Of a stretch of 64,000 nt of DNA, positions 18,401 to 26,407 are shown piece after piece. Within the stretch, counting starts at the first letter, position 1. The number at the start of each line of letters is the position of its first letter. Made by a program: the position numbers and the translations under genes. Origin of the DNA: Sporomusaceae bacterium (GTDB taxonomy: Bacteria > Bacillota > Negativicutes > Sporomusales > UBA7701); contig JAVKTQ010000002.1 of the NCBI GenBank assembly GCA_031460455.1, positions 124,001-188,000 on the forward strand, given 5' to 3'. The notes beneath the pieces were generated by a model. That model saw only the letters and a program-made list of their open reading frames with translations. It made no database searches and was not told where the DNA came from.

Positions 18401-19790
18401 GGCGAGCGCGTACGGAACCGTCCCCCTGGCCGCCCTGAACCCTCAGGGGCGGGCCCAGGCTACCGTCGCCGACCAGATGGACCTCAAAGTGCGCCTGGAG
18501 CAGGCCAATCTTAGCATCCTGCCGCTTCTGAGCAAAGAAGTTGCCTGGGCCACCGGCGAAACCAAGGGCGAGCTGACAATCGGCGGCACTCTGGCCCAGC
18601 CGCTCCTTACCGGCAGCATCGTCGTCAGGGATGGAGCCGTGAAACTGAAATCGCTGGCCGACCCTATTCAGAAAGTGGGGGTTGATATTCAGTTCGAAGG
18701 TGATAAAATTAATATAATAACCTTCGACGGCAGCCTCGGCACGGGGGCATACCGCCTGACCGGGTCGGCCGCGATCAACGGCCTTGCCCTTGCGGATTAC
18801 CGCATTCTCCTCGTGCTGGACAAGCTGGGTGTCAACCACAAATATTTCAAAGGGCCGCTGGAAGGGACCCTTACCCTCAATTCCAGCGGCGGGAAGCCTG
18901 TTCTGGGCGGCCAGCTGATTTTTGAAAATACGACAATCAACGTGCCCATCGTGCCGGAGATCTCGCCTTCCGGGCTCGACATAGGCCTCGACCTCGAAAT
19001 TGTCGCCGCTAAGAAAGTCAGGCTGTATAATCCTTATTTCTATGACCTGCAGGTGGAAGGAAAAGCTAAATTCACCGGCTCGACCACCGAACCCGTGGCC
19101 TCCGGCCACTTCGAAACGGTGCGCGGAACGGTAAACTACCTGCGCACCCAGTTCAGGGTAGACAACGGCCGCGCCGACTTTACCAAGTTCGGGTCGCTGC
19201 TGCCGGTTATCAAGCTCACGGCCGAGACCAAACTGGAGTACACGCGAGTCAAACTGGCGGTGAGCGGCCCGCTCGACACGTTGGAATTCCGCCTGAGTTC
19301 CGAGCCGGCGATGAACCAGCAGCAGATACTGTCGCTCCTCACGCTGCGCAACCGTTATTCGGATCGGCAGAATACGGTGGGCGGCAGCCGGGACTCGGGG
19401 CTGGGCCGGGAAGAACTGATGGGACTCCTTGACGCGGGACTGCACGTAGCCTTCGTGGCCGAAGCCGAGACCGCCTTCCGCAATTCCTTCGGTCTCGACG
19501 ACTTCCGCCTCGTCCGCAGCACCATGCCCAGTGAGACCTCGACTACAAACGGCAAGACATCGGGCTTCACAAACGGCACGGCGACGTCGGTCAACGACCG
19601 GGAGGTATACAACATCGAACTCGGCAAGTACGTCACCGACCGCCTGTATATAAGCTACACGCTGGGTGTCGACCATAAAGAAACAAGCGCTTTCATCCGT
19701 TACGACCTTAGCCGCCGGTTCAGCGTGACCGGAGCGGTGGACGAATATCACCGCCGGCGGGTGGGCGTGGAGGCCCGGTTTACTTTCTAA
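15444..19790 (+). CDS. tamB: TamB/AsmA-like translocation and assembly protein
   Basis: This encodes a 1448-residue protein with one N-terminal membrane helix (about 5-23). A very long repetitive beta-rich region follows, and the last 350 residues carry the TamB (DUF490) domain: VRGTVNYLRTQFRVDNGRADF, RLSSEPAMNQQQILSLLTL, and the final barrel-like GVEARFTF. TamB spans the periplasm and is linked to barrel insertion and phospholipid transport. ATG 15444 has GGGAGG five bases upstream; ATGs at 15426 and 15429 are in frame but less well placed. The sigma factor gene starts six bases after the stop. Confidence 0.92.
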   Translation: MRQKAIVLAVVALVVVSVAGAFIINKSQTVMAGMSDKLETELTKALGGPVSVKSLEISWLNKVLLSDVAVRDDRGQLIAEAAKVTVVYDPLALLRGVAAVEAVSELSLDEPQIYLDRRADGKWNIEDLLDKTRSGDSPFSGKIAIIKGTVTVTMPEGRWQLSDIGAKFDFAGKPDVALQLTATYNGAPLEVAGRVSRDGASMLAAGAANLDLSGLEALIPAGMAVKPAGGRLAQAQIILRRDKGELTYAGEAKLDGVNVGVAGLTVSDARGSVAFSDKQVFLFPITAKVYGQDIELRGKIATDAAEPVLGLTVSARGFDPAALGRDIPLKGPLSFTAIIGGAPSRPVVSGEVRLDKGEVSGWAVNGAVAKFALVESALTVNKLDADMFGGRISGAGTILLDKQDYNLAVSGRGLDLAALPSLGVNISGRGDIDLRLEGAGTLASAKMAGSAQAVSGSLDGIPFANLSAGFFKAGDSMSVDYITIGFPGAGVLTAQGTVDNGRLALTFFGQGVPLSLFAEQAGGIDLAGTADAEGKVEGTIESPRVTARFTAYNGRALYQPFALAQGGLTVTRSAITLEEVVAQSGVTRHVVNGSVGLTGGQEMNITVATRQARAENLVKLIMPGERLTGNVDNELTITGPLASLSAAGHVKLTEGSFRDQLIARAEGHYRRQGGVIELRDFVVNSLGAEVRFAGTIGAGNSLNLDVTAKDIDLAAVHVKFPYPVAGQAHFAGRLTGTPAAPVFSGGITAVSLKLNGQELTDIAGEISVDSEQLAVPSFGFSQGEGKFAFSGGIGFAAGNIYGDLSASNGGVAGLMAIFNIPTKDIDGRLDGHVTLGGTVAKPDMWLTGTLTKGKIKNYPLDSIEADIALRNNVVTINHFFAKQGDGVLAARGTAALGGPLDLEIGGRSIDAGLLTTWLDSTVDTRGKLTFTAQITGTSYSPHAAVSLEINGGGVANATFDALYGLFVLDKGSIYVNQLMFTKGAYRASAYGTVPLAALNPQGRAQATVADQMDLKVRLEQANLSILPLLSKEVAWATGETKGELTIGGTLAQPLLTGSIVVRDGAVKLKSLADPIQKVGVDIQFEGDKINIITFDGSLGTGAYRLTGSAAINGLALADYRILLVLDKLGVNHKYFKGPLEGTLTLNSSGGKPVLGGQLIFENTTINVPIVPEISPSGLDIGLDLEIVAAKKVRLYNPYFYDLQVEGKAKFTGSTTEPVASGHFETVRGTVNYLRTQFRVDNGRADFTKFGSLLPVIKLTAETKLEYTRVKLAVSGPLDTLEFRLSSEPAMNQQQILSLLTLRNRYSDRQNTVGGSRDSGLGREELMGLLDAGLHVAFVAEAETAFRNSFGLDDFRLVRSTMPSETSTTNGKTSGFTNGTATSVNDREVYNIELGKYVTDRLYISYTLGVDHKETSAFIRYDLSRRFSVTGAVDEYHRRRVGVEARFTF

Positions 19791-19796
19791 GCGGGG

Positions 19797-20453
19797 ATGA
19801 TCAAATTGTTGAGCCAGTATCTGGCGGAACTGAGAAAAATACGTCTGCTCGACGCCGCCGAAGAAAAGCAGCTGTGGGAGGCTTATAAGGGAACCGGCGA
19901 CCTCGACAGCCGCCGGCGTCTCATTGAGCATTACCAGCCGTTGGTCTTCAAGGCCGCCCTCCGCTGGAAAGCCGATGACGCGGCGATCATGGACATCATC
20001 CAGGAAGGCACCGTCGGGCTTATCGAGGCTGTGGAAAGCTACGATCACACCCGGGGGGTGGCGTTTAGCCTGTACGCCTTCCACCGCATTCGCGGCCGCA
20101 TCGTCAACTTTATCACCCGCGAGGGCAAGGCCAACTGTCTGTACATCGACAGCCCCCTGGAGGAAGAAGGAACCCTGACCCTGGGGGATGCACTGGTGGA
20201 CGGCGCGCCAGCGGTAGCTGTTCAGGCCGAGCGCAATTTCCTCGTCGAGCAGGTCCGCGGCGCCCTCGGGCGCCTGCCGGCCAACGAACAGCTGGTGCTG
20301 TCCGGCATGTATCTGGAAGAGCGCGAACCGAGGCAATTGGCCGAATCTCTCGACATGAGCCTTTCGCACGTCTACAGGCTTCACAAGCAAGGCATCCGCA
20401 GGGCCCGCGGCCTGTTATCCAGACTTATGCAGGACATGAAGAATTCATTGTAG
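19797..20453 (+). CDS. Small sigma-70 family RNA polymerase sigma factor
   Basis: This 218-residue protein opens with a region 1.2-like helix (YLAELRKIRLLDAAEEKQLW). Region 2 follows (LVFKAALRWKADDAAIMDIIQEGTVGLIEAVESYDHTRGVAFSLYAFHRIRG). After a short acidic linker comes region 4 (LPANEQLVLSGMYLEEREPRQLAESLDMSLSHVYRLHKQGIRRAR). Region 3 is nearly absent. It is shorter than SigB, SigF or FliA and is not a sporulation sigma I recognise. It starts six bases after tamB and precedes bamA, so it is probably transcribed with outer-membrane assembly genes. Target promoters are unknown. Confidence 0.88.
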   Translation: MIKLLSQYLAELRKIRLLDAAEEKQLWEAYKGTGDLDSRRRLIEHYQPLVFKAALRWKADDAAIMDIIQEGTVGLIEAVESYDHTRGVAFSLYAFHRIRGRIVNFITREGKANCLYIDSPLEEEGTLTLGDALVDGAPAVAVQAERNFLVEQVRGALGRLPANEQLVLSGMYLEEREPRQLAESLDMSLSHVYRLHKQGIRRARGLLSRLMQDMKNSL

Positions 20454-20595
20454 AGTAAAGTGGCTGAAAGAGGGAGAAAACGAGAGGTAATTCCTTCTGT
20501 TTCCGCAAAAACGCCCTAATTTACCCGCGTAAGAGCGACCAGAATCTGGCCTCTTCCCATGACTATATATTGTAGCTATAATAGGAGTGGTGGAA

Positions 20596-21138
20596 ATGGC
20601 GGATTTCAAACGGCATATGTTCCGGCACCTGCGTTCCGCCAAAGTTTGGCTCACGCGGGCGGAAGAGTCATTCGACAATAACAGCAAAATTCGCGGCGAA
20701 CTCGACCTTTTCTTAGCTCAGGCCGAGCTTCAGCACGCGAAGGAGGCAAGCCTCTTCCGGCAAGAGCGGCATCATTCCCCGCTCCTGCGCCAGGCGGCGC
20801 CCTTCGTACTCGCCGCCGCCATAGTTGCCGCCGGATTCGGGGCATACTGGGGGCTTAGCGAACGCCACGCCGCCGTGCCAATTCCACTCGCCGCGCAAGA
20901 AGCCAAGATAACGCCGGTGGTCCAAAAAGCCAGCGATACCTCAGCCCCGCACCGGGTTGAGGAGCAGCGGCCGGCGATATCCAAGGCGACAAGCAATACT
21001 CCACCGGAAATCAGTTTGCCGGTCAACCGCCCGGAAAGCACCGTGCGGACACAGCCGACAGAAAAGGAGAACCTGCTTTCCCCGGATGAGATGAAAAATG
21101 TCATCCGGGCTGCCGGCAAATCGCTGCGCGGCCAATAA
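20596..21138 (+). CDS. Single-pass membrane protein of unknown function
   Basis: I do not recognise this 180-residue protein. The N-terminal 60 residues are charged and helical (RSAKVWLTRAEESF, then LDLFLAQAELQHAKEASLF). One membrane helix lies at about 71-90 (APFVLAAAIVAAGFGAYWGL). A Pro/Thr/Gln-rich outer stretch follows and ends LSPDEMKNVIRAAGKSLRGQ. The layout (cytoplasmic helical head, one helix, extracytoplasmic tail) would suit a membrane-bound partner of the preceding sigma factor, but no anti-sigma motif is visible. ATG 20596 has AGGAG eight bases upstream. bamA follows after 21 bases. Confidence 0.7.
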   Translation: MADFKRHMFRHLRSAKVWLTRAEESFDNNSKIRGELDLFLAQAELQHAKEASLFRQERHHSPLLRQAAPFVLAAAIVAAGFGAYWGLSERHAAVPIPLAAQEAKITPVVQKASDTSAPHRVEEQRPAISKATSNTPPEISLPVNRPESTVRTQPTEKENLLSPDEMKNVIRAAGKSLRGQ

Positions 21139-21159
21139 ACTTAATAAAGGAGGTTATGC

Positions 21160-22938
21160 ATGAAAGCGAGGAGGCACTTCGGGCACCTGTTACTTTCAGC
21201 TGTCATTGCGCTAGGAATCGTGCTCGGCTCCGCCGCCCCAAGCCATGCTGCCGACCTTACCGGGAAACGGGTCACCGCCGTAAGCGTCTCCGGCAACACC
21301 AGCGTGCCGGATGGCGATATCATGGCGGTGGTCAAGCTTAAACCCGGCGACACGCTCAGTGCCGACAAGGTCCAGCAAGATCTGCGGGCGATTTACGAGC
21401 TTGGCAACTTTTTTGACGTAGTATCCAACTTCACCGAAGTACCGGAAGGCGTAAAAGTGGTCTATACGGTAATGGAAAACCCTGCCCTGAAAGACATCGT
21501 CGTCAAGGGCAATTCCAAGGTATCTACCGCCAAGATCAAGAGTATGCTGACGGTAAACACGGGCAAGGTGCTCAACACCAAGGCCTTGAACGAAAATGCC
21601 CGTATTATCGAGACCTACTACCACGACCAGGGCTATGTGCTGGCGCGGGTAAGCGACGTAGCCATGACCCCCGGTGGGGTGCTGACCATCACCATCAACG
21701 AAGGGATGCTCGAAGGGATCACGGTCAAAGGCAATGAAAAGACCAAAACCTACGTCATCACCCGCGAGATGAAGGTCAAGCCCGGCGACACTTTCAACGT
21801 CAAGGACGCCCGCCGGAGTATGCAGAAAGTGTACAACCTCGGCTACTTCGAGGACGTCAACATGAAGCTCAACCCTGGCAAGCAGCCTAACTCCGTCATC
21901 CTCGAGACCAACGTCGTCGAGCAGAAAACCGGCGTGTTTTCCATCGGCGGCGGCTACAGCCAGAGCGACGGACTTGTCGGAATTATTGAGCTCGGCGACA
22001 ACAACTTCCGTGGCACCGGCGACAAGGCCAAGATCCACTGGGAGTTCGGCGGCAGCGGCAATGACGGCAGGAACTACGAACTGTCCTACACCCGCCCCTG
22101 GCTGGACAGCAAGCAGACATCGGCCGGCATCTCCCTGTACAACATGACCAACGAGTACAGCGATTACGGTGGTACAGGGTACAGCTACAATCAAGTCCGG
22201 TCGACCTACGACCGCAAGCGCAGGGGCTTCGACCTCACGCTGGGTCGGCCGCAGGGTGAGTATGTGACGAACTACATCACCCTGAGAAACCGCCGCGACG
22301 ATTACGTCAAATTCGTCTCCGGCCCGGTCGACTACAAGGCGGCTGCTGGCGGGTCCAACTATGACGCCAACTACAATGACCAGTATCTCAGGGACAACTT
22401 CGGCCTGACCCGCAGCATCACGCTGTCGCGCGTTCTCGATTCCCGCGACAACGTCTTCAACCCCACCGAAGGGACGAGGTTCCTGGTGATGGCCGAGTTC
22501 GCCGGCAAGGGTCTCGGCGGCGATTTCAGCTTCAACAAGTACACCGTCGAAGACCGCAACTACTTCAAGGTCGGCCGTGAACAGGTCATCGCCGTCCGCC
22601 TGATGGCAGGCTACGCCGACGGCCGGATGCCCGACAGCGGCAAATTCTACGTCGGCGGTTCCGACACCCTCCGCGGCTACAACGACGAGCAGTTCAAAGG
22701 CAACAAGATGCTGGCGGCTACGGCCGAATACCGTTTCCCGGTTGTCAAGAAAGTTGAAGGCGTAGTCTTCGGCGATCTCGGCAACGCCTGGGACGGCGAA
22801 GGCTATAAGCTCGACGATCTCAAAACCAGCATCGGCGTCGGTGTTCGCGTCACTACCCCCCTCGGCCCGATCAGGCTCGATTATGCCCGGGGTAAGGATG
22901 GCGGCAAGGCGCACTTCAGCTTCGGCGGCCAATTCTAA
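21160..22938 (+). CDS. bamA: Outer membrane protein assembly factor BamA
   Basis: This 592-residue protein has a signal peptide (1-30). Three POTRA domains follow at about 33-108, 110-184 and 186-260 (KRVTAVSVSGNTSVP, KDIVVKGNSKVSTAK, EGITVKGNEKTKTY). The barrel at about 262-592 has the conserved loop-6 motif GGSDTLRGYNDEQF and a final aromatic. E. coli BamA has five POTRAs, so this is a shorter form. BamA folds and inserts barrel proteins into the outer membrane. An AAAGGAGG site precedes ATG 21160. No bamD-like lipoprotein is next to it. Confidence 0.95.
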   Translation: MKARRHFGHLLLSAVIALGIVLGSAAPSHAADLTGKRVTAVSVSGNTSVPDGDIMAVVKLKPGDTLSADKVQQDLRAIYELGNFFDVVSNFTEVPEGVKVVYTVMENPALKDIVVKGNSKVSTAKIKSMLTVNTGKVLNTKALNENARIIETYYHDQGYVLARVSDVAMTPGGVLTITINEGMLEGITVKGNEKTKTYVITREMKVKPGDTFNVKDARRSMQKVYNLGYFEDVNMKLNPGKQPNSVILETNVVEQKTGVFSIGGGYSQSDGLVGIIELGDNNFRGTGDKAKIHWEFGGSGNDGRNYELSYTRPWLDSKQTSAGISLYNMTNEYSDYGGTGYSYNQVRSTYDRKRRGFDLTLGRPQGEYVTNYITLRNRRDDYVKFVSGPVDYKAAAGGSNYDANYNDQYLRDNFGLTRSITLSRVLDSRDNVFNPTEGTRFLVMAEFAGKGLGGDFSFNKYTVEDRNYFKVGREQVIAVRLMAGYADGRMPDSGKFYVGGSDTLRGYNDEQFKGNKMLAATAEYRFPVVKKVEGVVFGDLGNAWDGEGYKLDDLKTSIGVGVRVTTPLGPIRLDYARGKDGGKAHFSFGGQF

Positions 22939-22944
22939 AGAAGA

Positions 22945-22978
22945 CAAGAGTCAGGTCTAGCACCTGGCTCTTGCTTTA
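22945..22978 (+). terminator. Terminator after bamA
   Basis: CAAGAGTCAGGT (22945-22956) pairs with ACCTGGCTCTTG with one G-T pair, then CTTT. The T run is short, so termination may be partial. Confidence 0.65.
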
Positions 22979-23050
22979 ACCCGGTGTATCCACCCCGGCA
23001 ACGGAGCCTCATCAGGGAAACCTCTGTCCAGGAAGGTGGCGGCAATAACG

Positions 23051-24331
23051 GTGCGATATTTCCTTGCCATAACGATGGCGGCGTCAATAATCATGGCGAG
23101 CTGGAGCGGTGTCGCCGCAGCCGAGAACGTGGCCGTCGAAGCGGTCACGGTCAGCGTGCTGGCCGGCGACGCTCCGCCGCCCAGCCGCGTCATCAAGCGC
23201 ATGGAACAAAGCATCGCCACTGTGGGCGACCACGTCCTGACCGGGCGCAAGGTGACCGATGTCGTGAGCGGCAGGGCATCATACGAAAAACTTATCAAAG
23301 AGATTTTCGACCGTGTACTTGTCGGCTACTCGGTGCAGGAGGTCAACATCACTCCCGGTCCGACCGCGCATGTCGCCGTGCGCATCCTGCCGTGGGGAGA
23401 CGTAGTGCGCAGAGTCGTGCTGGAGACCGATCTAGGCGGCATCTCGCCGCAATTGACCGACCTCTTCCGGCGTGACCTTGGCAACGTCGAGGACAAGATC
23501 GGCCAGGTACTTATCGGGATGCCGGTAGACTCGGTGGATTGGGCGAGCAGCGTTTCCAAGTCGGTCATCCGCGAATACCTTGCCGCCCAGCTGCCGGAAT
23601 TTCGGGTCAACATGGAGATAATCGCCGGACAGACAACGACAGTCAAGCTCTCGCTCGCGCCGGCGGGGCCGCTGGTCAAAGACGTGCGGGTCACCCTGCG
23701 CTCGAAGACCATCCCCAACTTCCTCCTTCTCGAAGCGCGACCGGTTGTCGAAGACGCGGCCAACCCCCTGCGCGGCCTGCCGGTGGCTTTTGTCGAGCGG
23801 CACAGCGGCTACTTCAAAGACATGCTTACAAAGGTTGCAACCGCCCAGCCGGTAACCAGGCGCTACGGTCTCAACCTGACGTCGACGCTGCGGCCGGGTG
23901 AGGCAACCGATATGGAGATTAGCGCGGAAACCACCAAGTACAACGTAACGCTCGAAGGCTACCTCGACATGGGTCGCAAGGAGAACGACACTTCGGCCCG
24001 CCTTCATGTAGGACAATACCTCGGCCGGCAGGACGAGCTATTCATGGAAGTGACCTTCATCCCCGCTTCGGTTACATGGGAATTCGTGCCTGGGTGGGGG
24101 CACCGTTTGGGGCCCACGACCGAAGCCGGCGTCAAATATAACCTCAGCAGCAAGCAGGGGCTTTTTTGGCTAAAGCAGAATCTTGACGAGCGGTGGTCGC
24201 TGCGCCTTGAGCGCACCCCGGTGACGGGGATCTATGAGGCGGGGCTGCGCTTCAAACTGCATGAATTCCTGAGTGCCGAATATATCGTCACCACCAATAA
24301 CCGCTGGCTGCGGCTGGTGGGGAATCTGTAG
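23051..24331 (+). CDS. Exported beta-rich protein of unknown function between bamA and skp
   Basis: I do not recognise this 426-residue protein. It has a signal peptide ending near GVAAAENVAVEA. The middle part (about 95-260) has two-layer POTRA-like strand/helix alternation with repeated VRILPWGDVVRR / VRVTLRSKTI segments. The last 140 residues are alternating polar and hydrophobic strands, ending FLSAEYIVTTNNRWLRLVGNL, much like a small outer-membrane barrel. Placement between bamA and skp suggests a role in outer-membrane assembly; this is inference. GTG 23051 is preferred over GTG 23036, which is too close to the AGGAAGG site. Confidence 0.7.
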   Translation: MRYFLAITMAASIIMASWSGVAAAENVAVEAVTVSVLAGDAPPPSRVIKRMEQSIATVGDHVLTGRKVTDVVSGRASYEKLIKEIFDRVLVGYSVQEVNITPGPTAHVAVRILPWGDVVRRVVLETDLGGISPQLTDLFRRDLGNVEDKIGQVLIGMPVDSVDWASSVSKSVIREYLAAQLPEFRVNMEIIAGQTTTVKLSLAPAGPLVKDVRVTLRSKTIPNFLLLEARPVVEDAANPLRGLPVAFVERHSGYFKDMLTKVATAQPVTRRYGLNLTSTLRPGEATDMEISAETTKYNVTLEGYLDMGRKENDTSARLHVGQYLGRQDELFMEVTFIPASVTWEFVPGWGHRLGPTTEAGVKYNLSSKQGLFWLKQNLDERWSLRLERTPVTGIYEAGLRFKLHEFLSAEYIVTTNNRWLRLVGNL

Positions 24332-24342
24332 AATTTTTGTCC

Positions 24343-24371
24343 TTGAATGCCGCCCCCGTCCCTGCTATAAT
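24343..24371 (+). promoter_or_regulatory. Sigma-A promoter of skp
   Basis: TTGAAT (24343-24348) and TATAAT (24366-24371) are exactly 17 bases apart, 47 bases before the skp start. Confidence 0.75.
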
Positions 24372-24417
24372 GAAGGAGTATAAATTCTGCCAAGAAGCGG
24401 AAAGAGGGGTAAGAAAA

Positions 24418-24885
24418 TTGCTCAAAATCGAGAAAAAACAGGTTAAGATCATCTCCGTAGCTATCGCCGCGGTGTTTATGCTTAGTGTCTTTGGCATAGC
24501 GGTGTCCCAGACCGGCACCACGCAGGCAGCAGCAGCCTCCAACGTCGGCAAGGTAAATTACGATGATCTCGTAAGATCCCATCCCGACTTTGCGAAATTC
24601 GCCGAAACCATGAAATCCGAACAGGAACTTGCCCAGAAGGATTTCGACGCCAAAGCGCCCTCGCTGGCCAACGACAAAGAAAGACAAGAATACTTCGTGC
24701 AGCTCCAGCAGCGCCTGGGCATGAAACAGGCCGAACTCCTGAAACCGATTGAAGAAAAGGTTATGGCCACCATCAAAGAAGTGGCCGACACAAGGGGACT
24801 CGCGGTCGTTATGCCGGTCGGCATGGTGGTCTACGGCGGCCAGGACATCACCGACGACGTCAAGAAGAAGCTCGGCGGCAAATAA
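24418..24885 (+). CDS. skp: OmpH/Skp-family periplasmic chaperone (first of three)
   Basis: This 155-residue protein has a signal or anchor helix at about 10-32. The OmpH/Skp core follows: VGKVNYDDLVRSHPDFAKF, a charged coiled coil at about 70-115, and the closing GLAVVMPVGMVVYGGQDITDDV. Skp trimers hold unfolded barrel proteins in the periplasm. The start is a TTG at 24418 after AGAGGGG, since no ATG fits the family N-terminus. It has its own good promoter and leads three consecutive Skp-like genes. Confidence 0.88.
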   Translation: MLKIEKKQVKIISVAIAAVFMLSVFGIAVSQTGTTQAAAASNVGKVNYDDLVRSHPDFAKFAETMKSEQELAQKDFDAKAPSLANDKERQEYFVQLQQRLGMKQAELLKPIEEKVMATIKEVADTRGLAVVMPVGMVVYGGQDITDDVKKKLGGK

Positions 24886-24902
24886 CCAATACTTGTTTAT
24901 TT

Positions 24903-24931
24903 CCGAGCCGGTCTTACTGTGCTCGGTTCTT
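24903..24931 (+). terminator. Weak hairpin between skp-like genes
   Basis: CCGAGC (24903-24908) pairs with GCTCGG (24921-24926), followed by TTCTTTATT. It may reduce rather than stop read-through into the next skp-like gene. Confidence 0.5.
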
Positions 24932-24954
24932 TATTCCGAAAGGGAGGTGGTTTT

Positions 24955-25872
24955 GTGCCGGTAAATTGCGCCAGACTCCTTCTTATTGCCGCGGTTACCG
25001 CCTCTCTGGTCATAGCTGGCTGCGGTTCGCAGCAGGCGAAGACTACCCCGCCCGCTCAGTCCAAAATCGGCCTGATCGTCATGGAAAAGGCAATTAAGGC
25101 CCACCCCAAATACGCGGACGTCCAACGCCTCCAGAAAGACTACGCCGCCCTCGCGGCCCGAATCGACGCCGAGCGGGCCCAGGGCCTTGCGGCAGGAGCG
25201 GGACTGCCGGCGGCGGGAAGCCCGGCCGGCCTTGAGCAGGCAGCCGCCAAGGAGTTTGAAGCCCGCATGACGGCTAAGGAAGCCGAGGTCAAGACACGCC
25301 TGCAGGCGGCCGCCGAACAGGCCAGCCGCGGCATGGAGGCCGAACTTGACGCCTATGCCCGCGAACTCGATCAAGAATACCAGCCACAGATATTTTCTCT
25401 CCAGCTCAAACTGAAGACCGTCCAGCTTTCGAAAGAAGAGGCGGCGCCGCTTCAGGCGGAAATGGACAGGCTCCAGAAGGAACGGGCGGGCAAAATCTCC
25501 GTCCGCCAGCAGGAACTTTTTGCCAAGACTGACGCCGTCATGAAGGGCAAACAAAGCGAGGCTGAGAAAGAACTGGCCGCTTACGCCCAGAGCCTTAACG
25601 GCGAGCTGGCCGGCAAACTCACGGACCGGCAAGCCGAGATGGCGAACCGCATCGCCCCGCCCGGAACGACCGGCGGGACGGCGGCCGCCGAGAAGCTGGC
25701 CGCGACCGACCGCGAAATTGCCACTCTCCAGGAGGCGATAATCCTCGACATCCGCGACAAGGCGGCTAAAGTCGCCGTTCAGTCGGGGCTCGACACGGTG
25801 CTCGCCGAAGTCAAGGTCAACGTCAGCGCCACCGATATCACCGACGCGGTGATTGTCGAGTTTAAGAAGTAA
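24955..25872 (+). CDS. OmpH/Skp-like lipoprotein (second of three), extended
   Basis: This is a 305-residue protein with a lipobox (LVIAGC, Cys at about residue 23), so it is probably membrane-anchored. A Skp-like start (KIGLIVMEKAIKAHPKYADVQ) and end (GLDTVLAEVKVNVSATDITDAV) enclose a very long Glu/Lys/Ala/Gln-rich coiled coil of about 220 residues, twice the usual size. The function is inferred to be chaperone-like, or a spacer in the periplasm. GTG 24955 follows a strong GGGAGGTGG. The shared ending xxDITDxV in all three genes argues for duplication. Confidence 0.8.
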   Translation: MPVNCARLLLIAAVTASLVIAGCGSQQAKTTPPAQSKIGLIVMEKAIKAHPKYADVQRLQKDYAALAARIDAERAQGLAAGAGLPAAGSPAGLEQAAAKEFEARMTAKEAEVKTRLQAAAEQASRGMEAELDAYARELDQEYQPQIFSLQLKLKTVQLSKEEAAPLQAEMDRLQKERAGKISVRQQELFAKTDAVMKGKQSEAEKELAAYAQSLNGELAGKLTDRQAEMANRIAPPGTTGGTAAAEKLAATDREIATLQEAIILDIRDKAAKVAVQSGLDTVLAEVKVNVSATDITDAVIVEFKK

Positions 25873-25923
25873 ATGCCCGGTGCATAATAGACTCGGGCAA
25901 GTATCGATAACGGGGGGATTCAT

Positions 25924-26346
25924 ATGCGAAATAGAAAAAGTCTGCTTTTGGCGGTCGCAGTAATCGTCGCTGCGGCCCTGATGCTCGGCGGTTGCTCCAG
26001 CGGACCGGGCGCCGTCGGCATCCTCGACGTCAACAAGGTAATGAGCGACAGCCCCAAGGTCAAACAGTTTCAGGAACAACTCAACACCAAAGCCAAGGAA
26101 CTCAGCGACCAACTGGAGAAAGACAAAGCCAGCCTCAGCGCCGACGAGTTCCAGAAAAAGCAAGAAGCCGCCTACGGTGACTTCCTGAAGATCAAGCAGG
26201 ATCTCGAAGGCCAGGTTGACGCCGCCATCAAGCAGTCCGTCGACGCGGTCGCCAAGGAGAAGAAGCTGGGAGTAATTCTGTACAAAAACAGCGTCGCTCA
26301 GGGCGGCACCGACATCACCGACGAAGTAATCAAACGGATGCAATAA
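25924..26346 (+). CDS. OmpH/Skp-like lipoprotein (third of three)
   Basis: This 140-residue protein has a lipobox LMLGGCSS (Cys about residue 24). The Skp core follows: VGILDVNKVMSDSPKVKQFQEQL, a short coiled coil, and KKLGVILYKNSVAQGGTDITDEV. It is close in size to canonical Skp but lipid-anchored, unlike the soluble E. coli chaperone. It sits 51 bases after the second copy, with GGGGGG before the ATG. Which membrane holds it cannot be read from the sequence; no Asp occupies the +2 position. Confidence 0.83.
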   Translation: MRNRKSLLLAVAVIVAAALMLGGCSSGPGAVGILDVNKVMSDSPKVKQFQEQLNTKAKELSDQLEKDKASLSADEFQKKQEAAYGDFLKIKQDLEGQVDAAIKQSVDAVAKEKKLGVILYKNSVAQGGTDITDEVIKRMQ

Positions 26347-26350
26347 TCGA

Positions 26351-26380
26351 TTAAGCCAAAGGGTAAAGCCTTTGGCTTAA
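26351..26380 (+). terminator. Hairpin after the third skp-like gene
   Basis: TTAAGCCAAAGG and CCTTTGGCTTAA form a perfect 12-bp stem with a 6-base loop. No T run follows, so it could be a processing or stabilising hairpin instead of a terminator. Confidence 0.55.
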
Positions 26381-26407
26381 CCTCTAATATGAGTGGGAGT
26401 GTTTCCG

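Noticed and set aside
17370-20390. 1006-codon open frame on the minus strand opposite tamB and the sigma gene
   Set aside because: It lies wholly across well-supported + strand genes. Long antisense frames arise easily in GC-rich DNA with this codon pattern, and its product is low in recognisable domains.
20571-20590. TATAAT at 20577-20582 as promoter of the one-TM protein gene
   Set aside because: The ribosome site AGGAG begins immediately after it, so a transcript starting there would have almost no leader; no matching -35 box was found.
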